DNA from: Candidatus Enterococcus ferrettii
Lineage (GTDB): Bacteria > Bacillota > Bacilli > Lactobacillales > Enterococcaceae
NCBI RefSeq assembly: GCF_017377655.1
Contig: NZ_JAFREL010000005.1
Coordinates: 41,798-105,797 of the forward strand
DNA: 64,000 nucleotides
Direction: 5' to 3'
Part shown: positions 12,413-20,334 of the stretch, piece by piece
Numbering within the stretch: the stretch's first letter is position 1
How the letters are laid out: every line of letters starts with the position of its first letter
The notes under the pieces: generated by a model
What the model was told of the DNA's origin: nothing
What the model saw: the letters and a program-made list of their open reading frames with translations, nothing else
Databases searched by the model: none
Program-made: the position numbers and the translations under genes

Positions 12413-12841
12413 ATGGAAAATAAAGAAGTGCTTAATGTAAACGTAGTGACGCCTAACGGGCTTATTTACGACCACCATGCAACAATTGTAGTGGCTAAGA
12501 CTGTCTCAGGTGAACTGGGAATTTTACCAAAACATGCACCGATTATTGCGCCATTGTCGATTGATGAAGTACGTATTCGTAGAACAGACGCAGACACTCA
12601 TGTGGACTGGATTGCGGTCAATGGTGGTATTTTAGAAGTTCGGGACAACCAGGTAACCATTATTGCCGATTCAGCAGAGCGTGAACGTGATATTGATGTC
12701 TCACGTGCCGAACGTGCTAGACAGCGTGCTGAACAACGTATACAGGAAGCAAAAGCACAGCAAGACAGTGATCAGCTTAGTCGAGCTGAGGTTGCTTTGC
12801 ACAGAGCAATGAATCGAATTAAAGTATCAAAGCATACGTAA
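12413..12841 (+). CDS. atpC: F1Fo ATP synthase subunit epsilon
   Basis: Epsilon couples the rotor to the c-ring and can inhibit ATP hydrolysis through its C-terminal helices. The 142 residues have the N-terminal beta-sandwich (VNVVTPNGLIYDHHA, GELGILPKHAPIIAPL) and a C-terminal helical hairpin rich in Arg, Ala and Gln (ERARQRAEQRIQEAKA). It is the last gene of the operon, followed directly by a strong terminator. Confidence 0.95.
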   Translation: MENKEVLNVNVVTPNGLIYDHHATIVVAKTVSGELGILPKHAPIIAPLSIDEVRIRRTDADTHVDWIAVNGGILEVRDNQVTIIADSAERERDIDVSRAERARQRAEQRIQEAKAQQDSDQLSRAEVALHRAMNRIKVSKHT

Positions 12842-12844
12842 AAA

Positions 12845-12880
12845 AAGTGCAGATTCTAAAGTTGGAATCTGCGCTTTTTT
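12845..12880 (+). terminator. Terminator of the atp operon
   Basis: GCAGATTC (12849-12856) pairs with GAATCTGC (12865-12872) across a short loop and is followed, after GC, by six T residues. Confidence 0.9.
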
Positions 12881-12949
12881 GATTTTGGTTGCGTTACATA
12901 GATATGATAAAAAAATGAGAAGAATGAATTTCTATTTTCTAAAAGTTTT

Positions 12950-12973
12950 TTTAAAGTCTTATAGAGCTTTAAA
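12950..12973. repeat. Dyad TTTAAAG-N10-CTTTAAA upstream of the DUF1146-murA promoter
   Basis: A perfect 7-bp inverted repeat with a 10-base centre lies 27 bases before the -10 element. It may be an operator or chance AT-rich symmetry. Confidence 0.35.
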
Positions 12974-12996
12974 CCATTCTACTTTCTTAAAAACTA

Positions 12997-13005
12997 TGAT
13001 ATAAT
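12997..13005 (+). promoter_or_regulatory. Extended -10 promoter for the DUF1146-murA genes
   Basis: TGA followed by a perfect TATAAT (13000-13005) forms an extended -10. The -35 region (TTCTAC at 12977-12982) is weak. Confidence 0.6.
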
Positions 13006-13038
13006 CCGTTTGTTGATTTTTTTGAAAGGAAGAAAAAG

Positions 13039-13272
13039 ATGCAAGTATATGGTATGGATGCAATCATTCGAATTGTTTCACATTTTGCTTTCATTTACTT
13101 GGCTTTTTGGGCATTGCGTTCGATAAGGACAGAAAAGCTGTTTAAAGCATTCCATGAAACACAGATCCGAATGGTCATCATGATGGCATCTGTAGCACTG
13201 GGTTTTATATTCAGCACTTTCTTTTTAGAAATTATCATCTTATGTAAAAATATCTTTTTAAGTTATCAATAA
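13039..13272 (+). CDS. DUF1146 (YwzB-like) small membrane protein
   Basis: This 77-residue protein has two hydrophobic helices (about 9-27 and 43-70) joined by a charged loop, RSIRTEKLFKAFHETQIRM. Size, topology and position directly before murA match the YwzB/DUF1146 family of Firmicutes, whose function is unknown. GAAAGGAAG precedes the ATG. Between it and murA, AATCG-N7-CGATT followed by seven T residues (about 13301-13321) could act as a weak attenuator. Confidence 0.8.
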   Translation: MQVYGMDAIIRIVSHFAFIYLAFWALRSIRTEKLFKAFHETQIRMVIMMASVALGFIFSTFFLEIIILCKNIFLSYQ

Positions 13273-13333
13273 TACTAACTAAGTACATACAAACGTGTGA
13301 ATCGGTTATAGCGATTTTTTTGGAGGGAACGTA

Positions 13334-14635
13334 ATGGAAGAGATCATCGTTCGAGGTGGCAGAAAATTAAACGGTACAGTAGAGATCGAAGGTGCGAAAA
13401 ATGCGGTATTGCCTATCTTAGCTGCAAGCTTATTGGCTGAAGAAGGAATAACAAAATTAAGCAATGTACCGATATTATCTGATGTATTTACGATGAATCA
13501 GGTGATTAGTTACTTAAATACAGAAGTAGAATTAGACGAAACAGCAAAAGAAATTACAATAAATGCAACAAAACAATTGGAAGTTGAAGCTCCTTATGAA
13601 TATGTAAGTAAAATGCGGGCTTCGATTGTTGTTATGGGTCCTTTATTAGCCCGTAATGGACATGCCAAGGTTGCTCTGCCAGGTGGTTGCGCTATTGGCA
13701 AACGTCCAATTGACTTGCATTTGAAAGGATTTCAAGCTTTAGGTGCGAAGATTATCCAAAAAAATGGTTACATTGAAGCAATTGCTGATGAGTTAACAGG
13801 CAGCAATATTTATTTGGATTTTCCAAGTGTTGGTGCAACACAAAACATCATGATGGCTGCTGTTAAGGCTAAAGGAACGACTGTCATCGAGAACGTGGCT
13901 CGCGAACCTGAAATTGTTGATTTAGCGAACTTTTTAAATAAAATGGGTGCTCGTGTCTATGGTGCGGGTACAGAAACAATGCGTATCGAAGGTGTGACTC
14001 ATTTGCATGCAGTAACACACCCAATTGTACAGGATCGAATCGAAGCGGGTACGTTCATGGTAGCTGCAGCTATGACTGAAGGGAATATTCTCATTGAAGA
14101 AGCCATCTCTGAACACAATCGTCCGTTAATCTCAAAATTAATGGAGATGGGTGCAGTAATCACAGAGGAAGAAAATGGCTTGCGTATTGTTGGACCTAAG
14201 AACATCAAAGCTACTGATGTGAAGACAATGCCTCATCCTGGCTTCCCTACAGATATGCAAGCACAGATGACTGCTATTCAAACAGTCGCTGATGGCATCA
14301 GTACAACGGTTGAAACAGTATTCGAAAATCGGTTCCAGCATTTAGAAGAAATGCGTCGAATGAATGTCGATGTAAAAATTGATAATAACGTAGCAATTAT
14401 TAAAGGCAATACCAAACTACAGGGAGCGGAAGTGTACGCGACTGATTTGCGCGCAGCAGCAGCTTTAATTTTAGCTGGCTTGCGTTCTGAAGGTATCACA
14501 CGTGTGCGCAATTTGAAATACTTGGATCGTGGCTACTATAAATTCCATCAAAAATTACAATTGCTTGGTGCAGACGTTGACCGATTAGATAGCGAAACTG
14601 GTGAAACTGTAGTACAATCTGCTGTATTTTCTTAA
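13334..14635 (+). CDS. murA: UDP-N-acetylglucosamine 1-carboxyvinyltransferase MurA
   Basis: MurA catalyses the first committed step of peptidoglycan synthesis: enolpyruvyl transfer from PEP to UDP-GlcNAc, and is the fosfomycin target. The 433 residues have K22-N23 near the N-terminus ([13 protein letters not shown]). The catalytic loop carries Cys119 in [15 protein letters not shown], so canonical fosfomycin sensitivity at this residue is expected. GGAGGGAA precedes ATG. Low-GC Firmicutes usually carry two murA paralogues, and proximity to DUF1146 and the atp operon fits the first (MurAA). Confidence 0.95.
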   Translation: MEEIIVRGGRKLNGTVEIEGAKNAVLPILAASLLAEEGITKLSNVPILSDVFTMNQVISYLNTEVELDETAKEITINATKQLEVEAPYEYVSKMRASIVVMGPLLARNGHAKVALPGGCAIGKRPIDLHLKGFQALGAKIIQKNGYIEAIADELTGSNIYLDFPSVGATQNIMMAAVKAKGTTVIENVAREPEIVDLANFLNKMGARVYGAGTETMRIEGVTHLHAVTHPIVQDRIEAGTFMVAAAMTEGNILIEEAISEHNRPLISKLMEMGAVITEEENGLRIVGPKNIKATDVKTMPHPGFPTDMQAQMTAIQTVADGISTTVETVFENRFQHLEEMRRMNVDVKIDNNVAIIKGNTKLQGAEVYATDLRAAAALILAGLRSEGITRVRNLKYLDRGYYKFHQKLQLLGADVDRLDSETGETVVQSAVFS

Positions 14636-14648
14636 GGAGTGAAGACTT

Positions 14649-14825
14649 ATGAGTTCAAGTGATCATATTTTACGCAGTCTAATAAAGATTGTCGGGATTT
14701 TGTTGGCAGGTGTTATCCTGTTTATTGTCGGCAGTATGATTGGCTATGGAGTCATGGGCGGTGGAAATCCTTTTGGTGTATTACTTCCAGGTGTTTGGCG
14801 TCACATTTTAGATTTTGTTCAATAA
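14649..14825 (+). CDS. EpuA-type small membrane protein (annotated in the family as RNA polymerase subunit beta-like)
   Basis: This 58-residue protein runs from ATG 14649 to TAA 14825, with AAGGAG about 9 bases upstream. It has one strong membrane helix (IVGILLAGVILFIVGSMIGYGVM) and then GGGNPFGVLLPGVWRHILDFV. This matches the small EpuA family (Pfam DUF/EpuA) found after murA in Lactobacillales. Its role is unknown, and the beta-subunit name in databases is not supported by anything in the sequence. A strong terminator follows directly. Confidence 0.8.
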   Translation: MSSSDHILRSLIKIVGILLAGVILFIVGSMIGYGVMGGGNPFGVLLPGVWRHILDFVQ

Positions 14826-14826
14826 A

Positions 14827-14850
14827 GGGCCTAGCGTAGGCCCTTTTTTT
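14827..14850 (+). terminator. Terminator after the murA operon
   Basis: GGGCCTA (14827-14833) pairs with TAGGCCC (14837-14843) over a 3-base loop, then seven T residues follow. Confidence 0.9.
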
Positions 14851-14874
14851 ACTTTTTGAAAGGAAGCTTCAAGA

Positions 14875-15153
14875 ATGATTAAGAATGGATTAATTTTGCT
14901 TGTACGAGGCTATCAGCGCTTTATATCACCTTTATTTCAACCATCCTGCCGTTATTACCCTTCGTGCTCCAGTTACATGATTGAAGCCTTGAAGGTTCAT
15001 GGAGCGATTAAGGGGCTTTTAATGGGGATTTCTCGTATTCTAAGATGCAATCCCTTTGCCCGGGGTGGAATTGATTATGTACCAGTAAATTTTTCTCTAC
15101 GTAAAAATTTATTAGATGAAGAGCCGCCCAATTATGACGAGAAAAAGAAATGA
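14875..15153 (+). CDS. yidD: Membrane protein insertion efficiency factor YidD
   Basis: YidD is a small amphipathic protein that assists YidC/Sec membrane insertion. The 92 residues contain all family features: [10 protein letters not shown], the triple-cysteine core [16 protein letters not shown], then [16 protein letters not shown] and GGIDYVP. It lies 24 bases after a strong terminator, so it depends on read-through or on an unrecognised promoter. Its stop overlaps an ATG that opens a broken reading frame. Confidence 0.93.
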   Translation: MIKNGLILLVRGYQRFISPLFQPSCRYYPSCSSYMIEALKVHGAIKGLLMGISRILRCNPFARGGIDYVPVNFSLRKNLLDEEPPNYDEKKK

Positions 15154-15317
15154 TTCGTTTTCTAAGTTAACTTGAGGAATGTTCTAAAGGATTACTGCTG
15201 ACTGACCACGAAAAGAAAGGTTGGCGATCCTTGTATGACGGACAGTTTCATTTTTGTTGCTTAAAGTATCCAATATCTAATCAGCAATACTTTTCTACAA
15301 AAAAATCATCAGTATAT
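15150..15317 (+). pseudogene. Possible decayed gene after yidD
   Basis: The ATG at 15150 overlaps the yidD stop. It opens MIRFLS, a stop at 15168, then 49 open codons (KGLLLTDHEKKGWRSLYDG, FCCLKYPISNQQYF) before TAA 15315-15317. The composition looks coding, but no family is recognised and there is no good ribosome-binding site. A second isolated 29-codon open stretch lies at 15447-15536. It could equally be random open sequence. Confidence 0.3.
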
Positions 15318-15668
15318 TAATAGAAGAAAAAATTGTAGTTGCGGTAGTTTATCGGAACAAAGATAGTATATAAACTTTGTTTGTCCAACTTTTCATGTAA
15401 GTAAAACAACTTTAGAAATTTGAAGGATATTGATTAGGACAGGTGAGACATCGGAGCATTAGTAAAGGTTGAAGGTCAGAAAAGTGGATTGCAAGTCAGA
15501 TCATTTTATAAGGCAGCAGTAGGAACTAGATTATGAAGTGATAAACGAGAAAGCGAACTAAATAATTTTAGAAAAATCTGTACATTTGAAAATCACGTGT
15601 ACAGGTTTCTTATTTATTCTTGGGCATTTGTAAGCGGTATGAATTATTCAATATTCGCGAATTATTAA
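15318..15668. other. Gene-free stretch upstream of the liv operon
   Basis: This AT-rich segment has no intact gene and no recognised RNA. The visible items are a short coding-like piece at 15447-15536 (DIGALVKVEGQKSGLQVRSF) and a strong hairpin at 15574-15608. In the hairpin, AAATCTGTACA pairs with TGTACAGGTTT, 11 bp with one G-T pair; it may end any transcript entering from yidD although the T-run is poor. The region most resembles gene decay. Confidence 0.5.
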
Positions 15669-15683
15669 AATATTCAGAAAATT
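15669..15683 (+). promoter_or_regulatory. CodY-box-like operator upstream of livJ
   Basis: The 15-mer AATATTCAGAAAATT matches the CodY consensus AATTTTCWGAAAATT at 14 of 15 positions. It ends 4 bases before the -35 hexamer of the liv promoter. CodY senses branched-chain amino acids, so repression of this importer is the natural inference. Confidence 0.7.
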
Positions 15684-15686
15684 TAA

Positions 15687-15715
15687 TTGACAGTGAGAAA
15701 GAAATCCGATATATT
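15687..15715 (+). promoter_or_regulatory. Promoter of the liv operon
   Basis: Consensus TTGACA (15687-15692), a 17-bp spacer and TATATT (15710-15715) make this the best-matching sigma-A promoter seen in the window. AGGGGGAAA precedes the livJ start. Confidence 0.85.
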
Positions 15716-15762
15716 GATACTTATCTTACCGTTCTATCATTATTTTATTAGGGGGAAATAGG

Positions 15763-16941
15763 ATGAAAAAAAGTGTATTTGTTGCGTTAGCAGCAGGATT
15801 GTTCTTGTTTGGCGCATGCGGCTCACCTTCAGCAAATTCTAATGGAGACAGCGGTGGCGGCAGTAGTGCTGACAGCGATACAATTAAGATTGGTGGAAAC
15901 TTCGAATTATCAGGCGCGACAGCAGCTTACGGCGAAGCTGAAAAAGAAGCGGTTGAATTAGCAATCGAACAAATTAATGCGGATGGCGGAATTTTAGGCA
16001 AAGAAGTTGAATTTGTTTCTAAAGACAATAAATCAGACAACAATGAAGCAGCTTCGGTTGCAGCAAACTTAACAACTAAGGATAACGTAGTAGCAGTTGT
16101 AGGACCCGCTACTTCTGGTGCAGTAAAAGCAACCCTACCAAACTTAACAAAATCTGAAATTCCAGCAGTTACACCTTCTGGAACTGATGATGCGATTACT
16201 GTACAAGGAGACAAAGTACAGCCATATATCTTCCGTGCCTGCTTCCAAGACAGCTTCCAAGGGGTTGTATTAGCGAAATATGCACAGGAAAATATGAATG
16301 CACAAAAAGCAGTTATCTTCGGCGACAACGCTAGTGATTATGCTGATGGTTTAACTAAAGCTTTCAAGAAAACTTATAAAGGTGAAATTGTTGCTGAAGA
16401 AAAATTCTCAGCTGGCGACAAAGATTACCAAGCAATGTTGACAAAAGTTAAGGACAAAGATTTTGATGTCATCTTCATTCCCGGTTATTACACAGAAGCT
16501 GGTTTGATTATCAAGCAAGCACGTGAAATGGGAATTGACAAACCAATTATTGGTGCAGATGGATTTGGTGATGAGAAATTAGTTGAAACAGCCGGTGCCA
16601 GCAACGTATCTAACGTTTACTACACTGGACACTTCTCAACTGAAGCTCCAGCGACTGACAAGGTTCAACCATTTATTGAAGCCTTCAATAAAAAATATGG
16701 ACGTCAGCCATCTTCATTCAATGCTTTAGGTTATGATGCTGTTTACATGATCAAACAAGCAATTGAAGATCAAAATGAAGCTTCACCAGCTGCAATTACT
16801 GAAGGATTGGCAAACTTGAAAGACTTTGAAGGAGTAACGGGTAAAATTACAATGGATAAAGAACATAATCCTGTGAAATCAGCCGTAGTTCTTGGTCTAA
16901 CAGATGGAAAAGAATCTTCTGCTGAAACTGTAAATCCTTAA
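15763..16941 (+). CDS. livJ: Branched-chain amino-acid ABC transporter, substrate-binding lipoprotein
   Basis: This 392-residue extracytoplasmic receptor has a lipoprotein signal ending in the lipobox FGAC (Cys about 19) and a Gly/Ser-rich linker. The type I periplasmic-binding fold follows: IKIGGNFELSGATAAYGEAE, GGILGKEVEFVSKDNKSD, VAVVGPATSGAV and SFNALGYDAVYM. It delivers Leu/Ile/Val (possibly other small neutral amino acids) to LivHM. It is the first gene of the operon and is separated from livH by a strong hairpin, consistent with higher receptor expression. Confidence 0.92.
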   Translation: MKKSVFVALAAGLFLFGACGSPSANSNGDSGGGSSADSDTIKIGGNFELSGATAAYGEAEKEAVELAIEQINADGGILGKEVEFVSKDNKSDNNEAASVAANLTTKDNVVAVVGPATSGAVKATLPNLTKSEIPAVTPSGTDDAITVQGDKVQPYIFRACFQDSFQGVVLAKYAQENMNAQKAVIFGDNASDYADGLTKAFKKTYKGEIVAEEKFSAGDKDYQAMLTKVKDKDFDVIFIPGYYTEAGLIIKQAREMGIDKPIIGADGFGDEKLVETAGASNVSNVYYTGHFSTEAPATDKVQPFIEAFNKKYGRQPSSFNALGYDAVYMIKQAIEDQNEASPAAITEGLANLKDFEGVTGKITMDKEHNPVKSAVVLGLTDGKESSAETVNP

Positions 16942-16957
16942 TTGTTTAAGCAGGCAA

Positions 16958-16990
16958 GGCAAGACAAGCATGCTTGTCTTGCCTTTATTA
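16958..16990 (+). terminator. Hairpin between livJ and livH (leaky terminator or processing site)
   Basis: GGCAAGACAAGC (16958-16969) pairs perfectly with GCTTGTCTTGCC (16972-16983), followed by TTTATTATTTG. The T-run is imperfect, so partial termination or protection of the livJ 3' end is likely. Confidence 0.7.
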
Positions 16991-17010
16991 TTTGAAAAGA
17001 GAGTGATTAG

Positions 17011-17889
17011 ATGGAAATATTCATCCAGCAATTAGTAAACGGCCTGTTCCTAGGCAGTATTTACGCACTGATGGCTTTAGGATATACCATGGTTTATGGA
17101 ATTATCAAACTGATTAATTTCGCCCATGGGGATATTTATATGATTGGGTCGTTTATCGGCTATTTTTTGATTAACCAATTTAATATGGGATTCTTTCCAG
17201 CACTGATTTTATCTATGCTTGGAAGTGCAGTACTGGGAATCGTAATTGAATTTCTAGCTTACCGACCATTAAGAAATTCAACGCGTATTGCCGCATTGAT
17301 TACGGCAATTGGGGTGTCTTATTTACTGCAGAACACCATGATTTATTTCTTTAGTTCAACAACGAGACCTTTCCCGCAAGTTATTCCGTTGCAGACTTAT
17401 CATATCGGATTTTTGCAGGTATCGAATATTCAATTATTAATTTTGGGCATTTCCTTATTGCTAATGATCTTATTGAATTTAATTGTACAAAAGACCAAAA
17501 TGGGTAAAGCAATGCGGGCTGTGAGCGTTGATGCTGATGCAGCACAATTAATGGGGATTAATGTTAACCGGACGATCTCATTTACTTTTGCCTTAGGTTC
17601 AGCTTTAGCGGCTGCCGGCGGGATGATGATCGGTCTTTACTATAACTCAATTGACCCAATGATGGGCTACATTCCAGGTCTTAAATCATTTATAGCTGCA
17701 GTATTAGGTGGTATTGGACTGATCCCTGGTGCAGCAATCGGAGGGTTTGTGATCGGTTTGATTGAAACCTTAACAACAGCACTTGGTTTTTCTGATTTTA
17801 AAGATGCTGTTGTATACGCAGTATTGATTTTGATTTTGTTGGTACGTCCTGCCGGAATTTTAGGCAAGAACATCAAAGAGAAAGTGTAG
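17011..17889 (+). CDS. livH: Branched-chain amino-acid ABC transporter permease LivH
   Basis: This 292-residue inner-membrane permease has about eight hydrophobic helices. Family motifs are GLFLGSIYALMALGYTMVYGIIKLINFAHGD near the N-terminus and the cytoplasmic coupling segment MGKAMRAVSVDADAAQLMGINVNR. The C-terminal signature is AAVLGGIGLIPGAAIGGFVIGLIETL. It pairs with LivM to form the channel. GAAAAGAGAGTG lies before the start. The next gene begins 10 bases after its stop. Confidence 0.93.
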   Translation: MEIFIQQLVNGLFLGSIYALMALGYTMVYGIIKLINFAHGDIYMIGSFIGYFLINQFNMGFFPALILSMLGSAVLGIVIEFLAYRPLRNSTRIAALITAIGVSYLLQNTMIYFFSSTTRPFPQVIPLQTYHIGFLQVSNIQLLILGISLLLMILLNLIVQKTKMGKAMRAVSVDADAAQLMGINVNRTISFTFALGSALAAAGGMMIGLYYNSIDPMMGYIPGLKSFIAAVLGGIGLIPGAAIGGFVIGLIETLTTALGFSDFKDAVVYAVLILILLVRPAGILGKNIKEKV

Positions 17890-17899
17890 GTGAATCAAA

Positions 17900-18874
17900 A
17901 TGAAAAAGAATTTAAAATACAATTTGATTTGGCTCGCTTTGATCATTATTGGCTACTTAGCTTTATACATTAGTTATTCGGCTGGAATGGTCAATCTATT
18001 TTTAGATAATATCATTGTTCAAATTGGAATTAATGTTATTTTAGCTGTAGGATTAAATTTAATCATCGGTTTTGCTGGACAGTTTTCTTTAGGTCATGCT
18101 GGATTTATGGCAATCGGCGCTTATGCTGCTGCTTTAATATCAATGAGTAATCCAACCTATGCTGGATTCTTTTTGGGAATGGCTGTAGGGGTTGTCTTAG
18201 CTGGTATCGTAGCGGTCGTTGTGGGAATTCCAACCTTGCGTCTAAGCGGTGATTATTTGGCGATTGCTACATTAGGTGTTGCGGAAATTATCCGTATTTT
18301 GATTATTAATATGAAAGACATCACTAATGGGCCTTCAGGTATCTTTGGTATCTTACCATTTGTTGACTGGCAGATGGTTTACGGCTTTATGGCAGTAACA
18401 ACATTGATTGTCGTCAACTACATTCATTCTGGTGCTGGTCGAGCAACTACTGCCATTCGTGAGGATGAAATTGCGGCAGAATCAATGGGGGTAAACACCA
18501 CTAAATATAAAGTAATTGCTTTTGCGATTGGTGCAATGACGGCCAGCGTGGCTGGAGCGCTTTATGCTGGGTACTTGCAGTCAATTGCGCCCAAAGATTT
18601 CGCCTTTACGAAATCCATCGATATTCTCATTATGGTTGTATTAGGTGGTATTGGTAGTGTTACCGGCAGTTTTATTGCAGCGATTTTACTTGGAGTTATC
18701 AATATGTACCTGCAGGATTTTGGTGCACTTCGTATGATTATTTACGCATTGGCTCTGATTATTCTGATGATCTTCAAGCCTGGTGGCTTATTAGGTACAA
18801 AAGAGCTGTCGGTGAAGAAAATTTTCAACAAGTTTAAAAAAGGAGATGACCAAAATGCCTCTATTGGAAATTAA
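17900..18874 (+). CDS. livM: Branched-chain amino-acid ABC transporter permease LivM
   Basis: This 324-residue permease partners LivH. Its family features are ILAVGLNLIIGFAGQFSLGHAGFMAIGAY, LRLSGDYLAIATLGVAEIIR, and the coupling-helix region AIREDEIAAESMGVNTTKYK. The FMVVLGGIGS-like end motif (IMVVLGGIGSVTGSF) follows. About nine hydrophobic segments are visible. Its last 20 bases overlap livG, whose ribosome-binding site AAAAAAGGAG lies inside livM. Confidence 0.93.
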   Translation: MKKNLKYNLIWLALIIIGYLALYISYSAGMVNLFLDNIIVQIGINVILAVGLNLIIGFAGQFSLGHAGFMAIGAYAAALISMSNPTYAGFFLGMAVGVVLAGIVAVVVGIPTLRLSGDYLAIATLGVAEIIRILIINMKDITNGPSGIFGILPFVDWQMVYGFMAVTTLIVVNYIHSGAGRATTAIREDEIAAESMGVNTTKYKVIAFAIGAMTASVAGALYAGYLQSIAPKDFAFTKSIDILIMVVLGGIGSVTGSFIAAILLGVINMYLQDFGALRMIIYALALIILMIFKPGGLLGTKELSVKKIFNKFKKGDDQNASIGN

Positions 18875-19631
18875 AGATTTGACAAAAAATTTCGGCGGGC
18901 TGGCGGCTGTCTCTAATGTAAATATGCAATTGGACAATAATCAGCTGATCGGCTTGATTGGACCAAATGGTGCAGGAAAAACCACGCTGTTCAACTTGAT
19001 CACGGGCGTTTATGAACCAAGTGAAGGTGATGTGCTGTTAGAAGATAACGGCCAGGCTGTGCGCTTGAATGGCAAGAAACCATACAAAATTGCCGATTTA
19101 GGATTGGGCCGTACCTTTCAGAATATTCGTCTTTTCAAAGATTTAACGGTATTAGATAATGTATTAATTGCCATGAACAGTAAAAATCCAGAAGGTTTTG
19201 TTTCCAGCATCTTCCGTTTACCCAGCTTCTACAAAAAAGAAGACAGCTTAAAACAAGAAGCTATGGAATTGTTAGCAATTTTCGATCTGCAGGGCAAAGC
19301 AGACAACTTAGCTAAGAATTTGCCTTATGGGGAGCAGCGGCGTTTGGAAATTGTTCGTGCCTTAGCTACCCATCCTAAAATTCTTTTTTTGGATGAGCCG
19401 GCAGCTGGTATGAACCCGCAGGAAACGGCTGAACTGACTGAATTAATTCGTAAAGTTCAAAAAGAGTTTCAAATTACAATTCTTTTGATTGAACACGATA
19501 TGAGCTTAGTTATGGAAGTATGCGAACGTATTTATGTTTTAGAATATGGGCGAGTACTGGCTGAAGGAACACCGGATGAAATTAAATCCAATCCAGAGGT
19601 AATCAAAGCCTATCTGGGAGGTGAACTATAA
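18855..19631 (+). CDS. livG: Branched-chain amino-acid ABC transporter ATP-binding protein LivG
   Basis: This 258-residue ATPase has Walker A GPNGAGKTT and the long LivG-type insert after GLGRTFQNIRLFKDLTVLDN. The signature is LPYGEQRRLEIVRAL (LSGGQ variant), Walker B is ILFLDEPAAGMNP, and the switch histidine is in LLIEHDMSLVM. The start was set at ATG 18855 because GGAG (18842-18845) is 9 bases upstream; an ATG at 18846 abuts that site. livF follows with a one-base overlap. Confidence 0.93.
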   Translation: MPLLEIKDLTKNFGGLAAVSNVNMQLDNNQLIGLIGPNGAGKTTLFNLITGVYEPSEGDVLLEDNGQAVRLNGKKPYKIADLGLGRTFQNIRLFKDLTVLDNVLIAMNSKNPEGFVSSIFRLPSFYKKEDSLKQEAMELLAIFDLQGKADNLAKNLPYGEQRRLEIVRALATHPKILFLDEPAAGMNPQETAELTELIRKVQKEFQITILLIEHDMSLVMEVCERIYVLEYGRVLAEGTPDEIKSNPEVIKAYLGGEL

Positions 19632-20332
19632 TGCTGAAAATCGAAAATCTTTCTGTGCATTATGGTGTAATTCAAGCGGTTCGTGACGTCAATTTTGAAG
19701 TTAATCAAGGTGAAATTGTTTCTTTAATCGGTGCTAATGGTGCTGGGAAAACGACTATCTTGCGAACAATCTCAGGGTTGATTCAACCGTCGAACGGTAA
19801 AATCACTTTTGAAGGTGAAGAAATTCAAAAGCGTCAGCCGCAAAAAATCGTTGCCAAAGGAATTTCTCAAGTTCCTGAGGGACGCCATGTCTTTTCAGGA
19901 TTAACGGTACAAGAGAACTTGGAAATGGGTGCTTTCTTACGTAAAGATGGTAATTTAAGCGGTGAATATGAGGCAATTTTCCAGAAATTCCCAATTTTGA
20001 AAGAACGACGTACGCAAGATGCCTCTACTTTATCTGGTGGGGAGCAGCAAATGCTGGCGATGGGTCGGGCACTAATGTCTAAACCGCGTTTGTTACTTTT
20101 AGATGAGCCTTCTATGGGCTTGGCACCAATCTTTATTAAAGAAATATTTAATATTATCCAAGAAATCCAGCAACAAGGAACAACGGTTCTTCTGATTGAA
20201 CAAAATGCAAAAATGGCTCTATCAATTGCTAATCGTGGATATGTGCTGGAAACCGGCAAAGTTGTTTTAGAGGGGACTGGCGAAGAGCTCTTGGCTAGTG
20301 ATGAAGTGAAGAAAGCATACTTAGGAGGATAA
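19631..20332 (+). CDS. livF: Branched-chain amino-acid ABC transporter ATP-binding protein LivF
   Basis: This 233-residue second ATPase of the importer is the usual LivF length. It has Walker A GANGAGKTT, the LivF-typical SQVPEGRHVFSGLTVQENLEMGAF, and the signature LSGGEQQMLAMGRAL. Walker B is LLLLDEPSMGLAP, and the H-loop is replaced by the Q in LLIEQNAKMAL. That Gln replacement is characteristic of the LivF subfamily and is not a defect. Its ATG overlaps the livG stop (TAATG). Confidence 0.94.
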   Translation: MLKIENLSVHYGVIQAVRDVNFEVNQGEIVSLIGANGAGKTTILRTISGLIQPSNGKITFEGEEIQKRQPQKIVAKGISQVPEGRHVFSGLTVQENLEMGAFLRKDGNLSGEYEAIFQKFPILKERRTQDASTLSGGEQQMLAMGRALMSKPRLLLLDEPSMGLAPIFIKEIFNIIQEIQQQGTTVLLIEQNAKMALSIANRGYVLETGKVVLEGTGEELLASDEVKKAYLGG

Positions 20333-20334
20333 AA

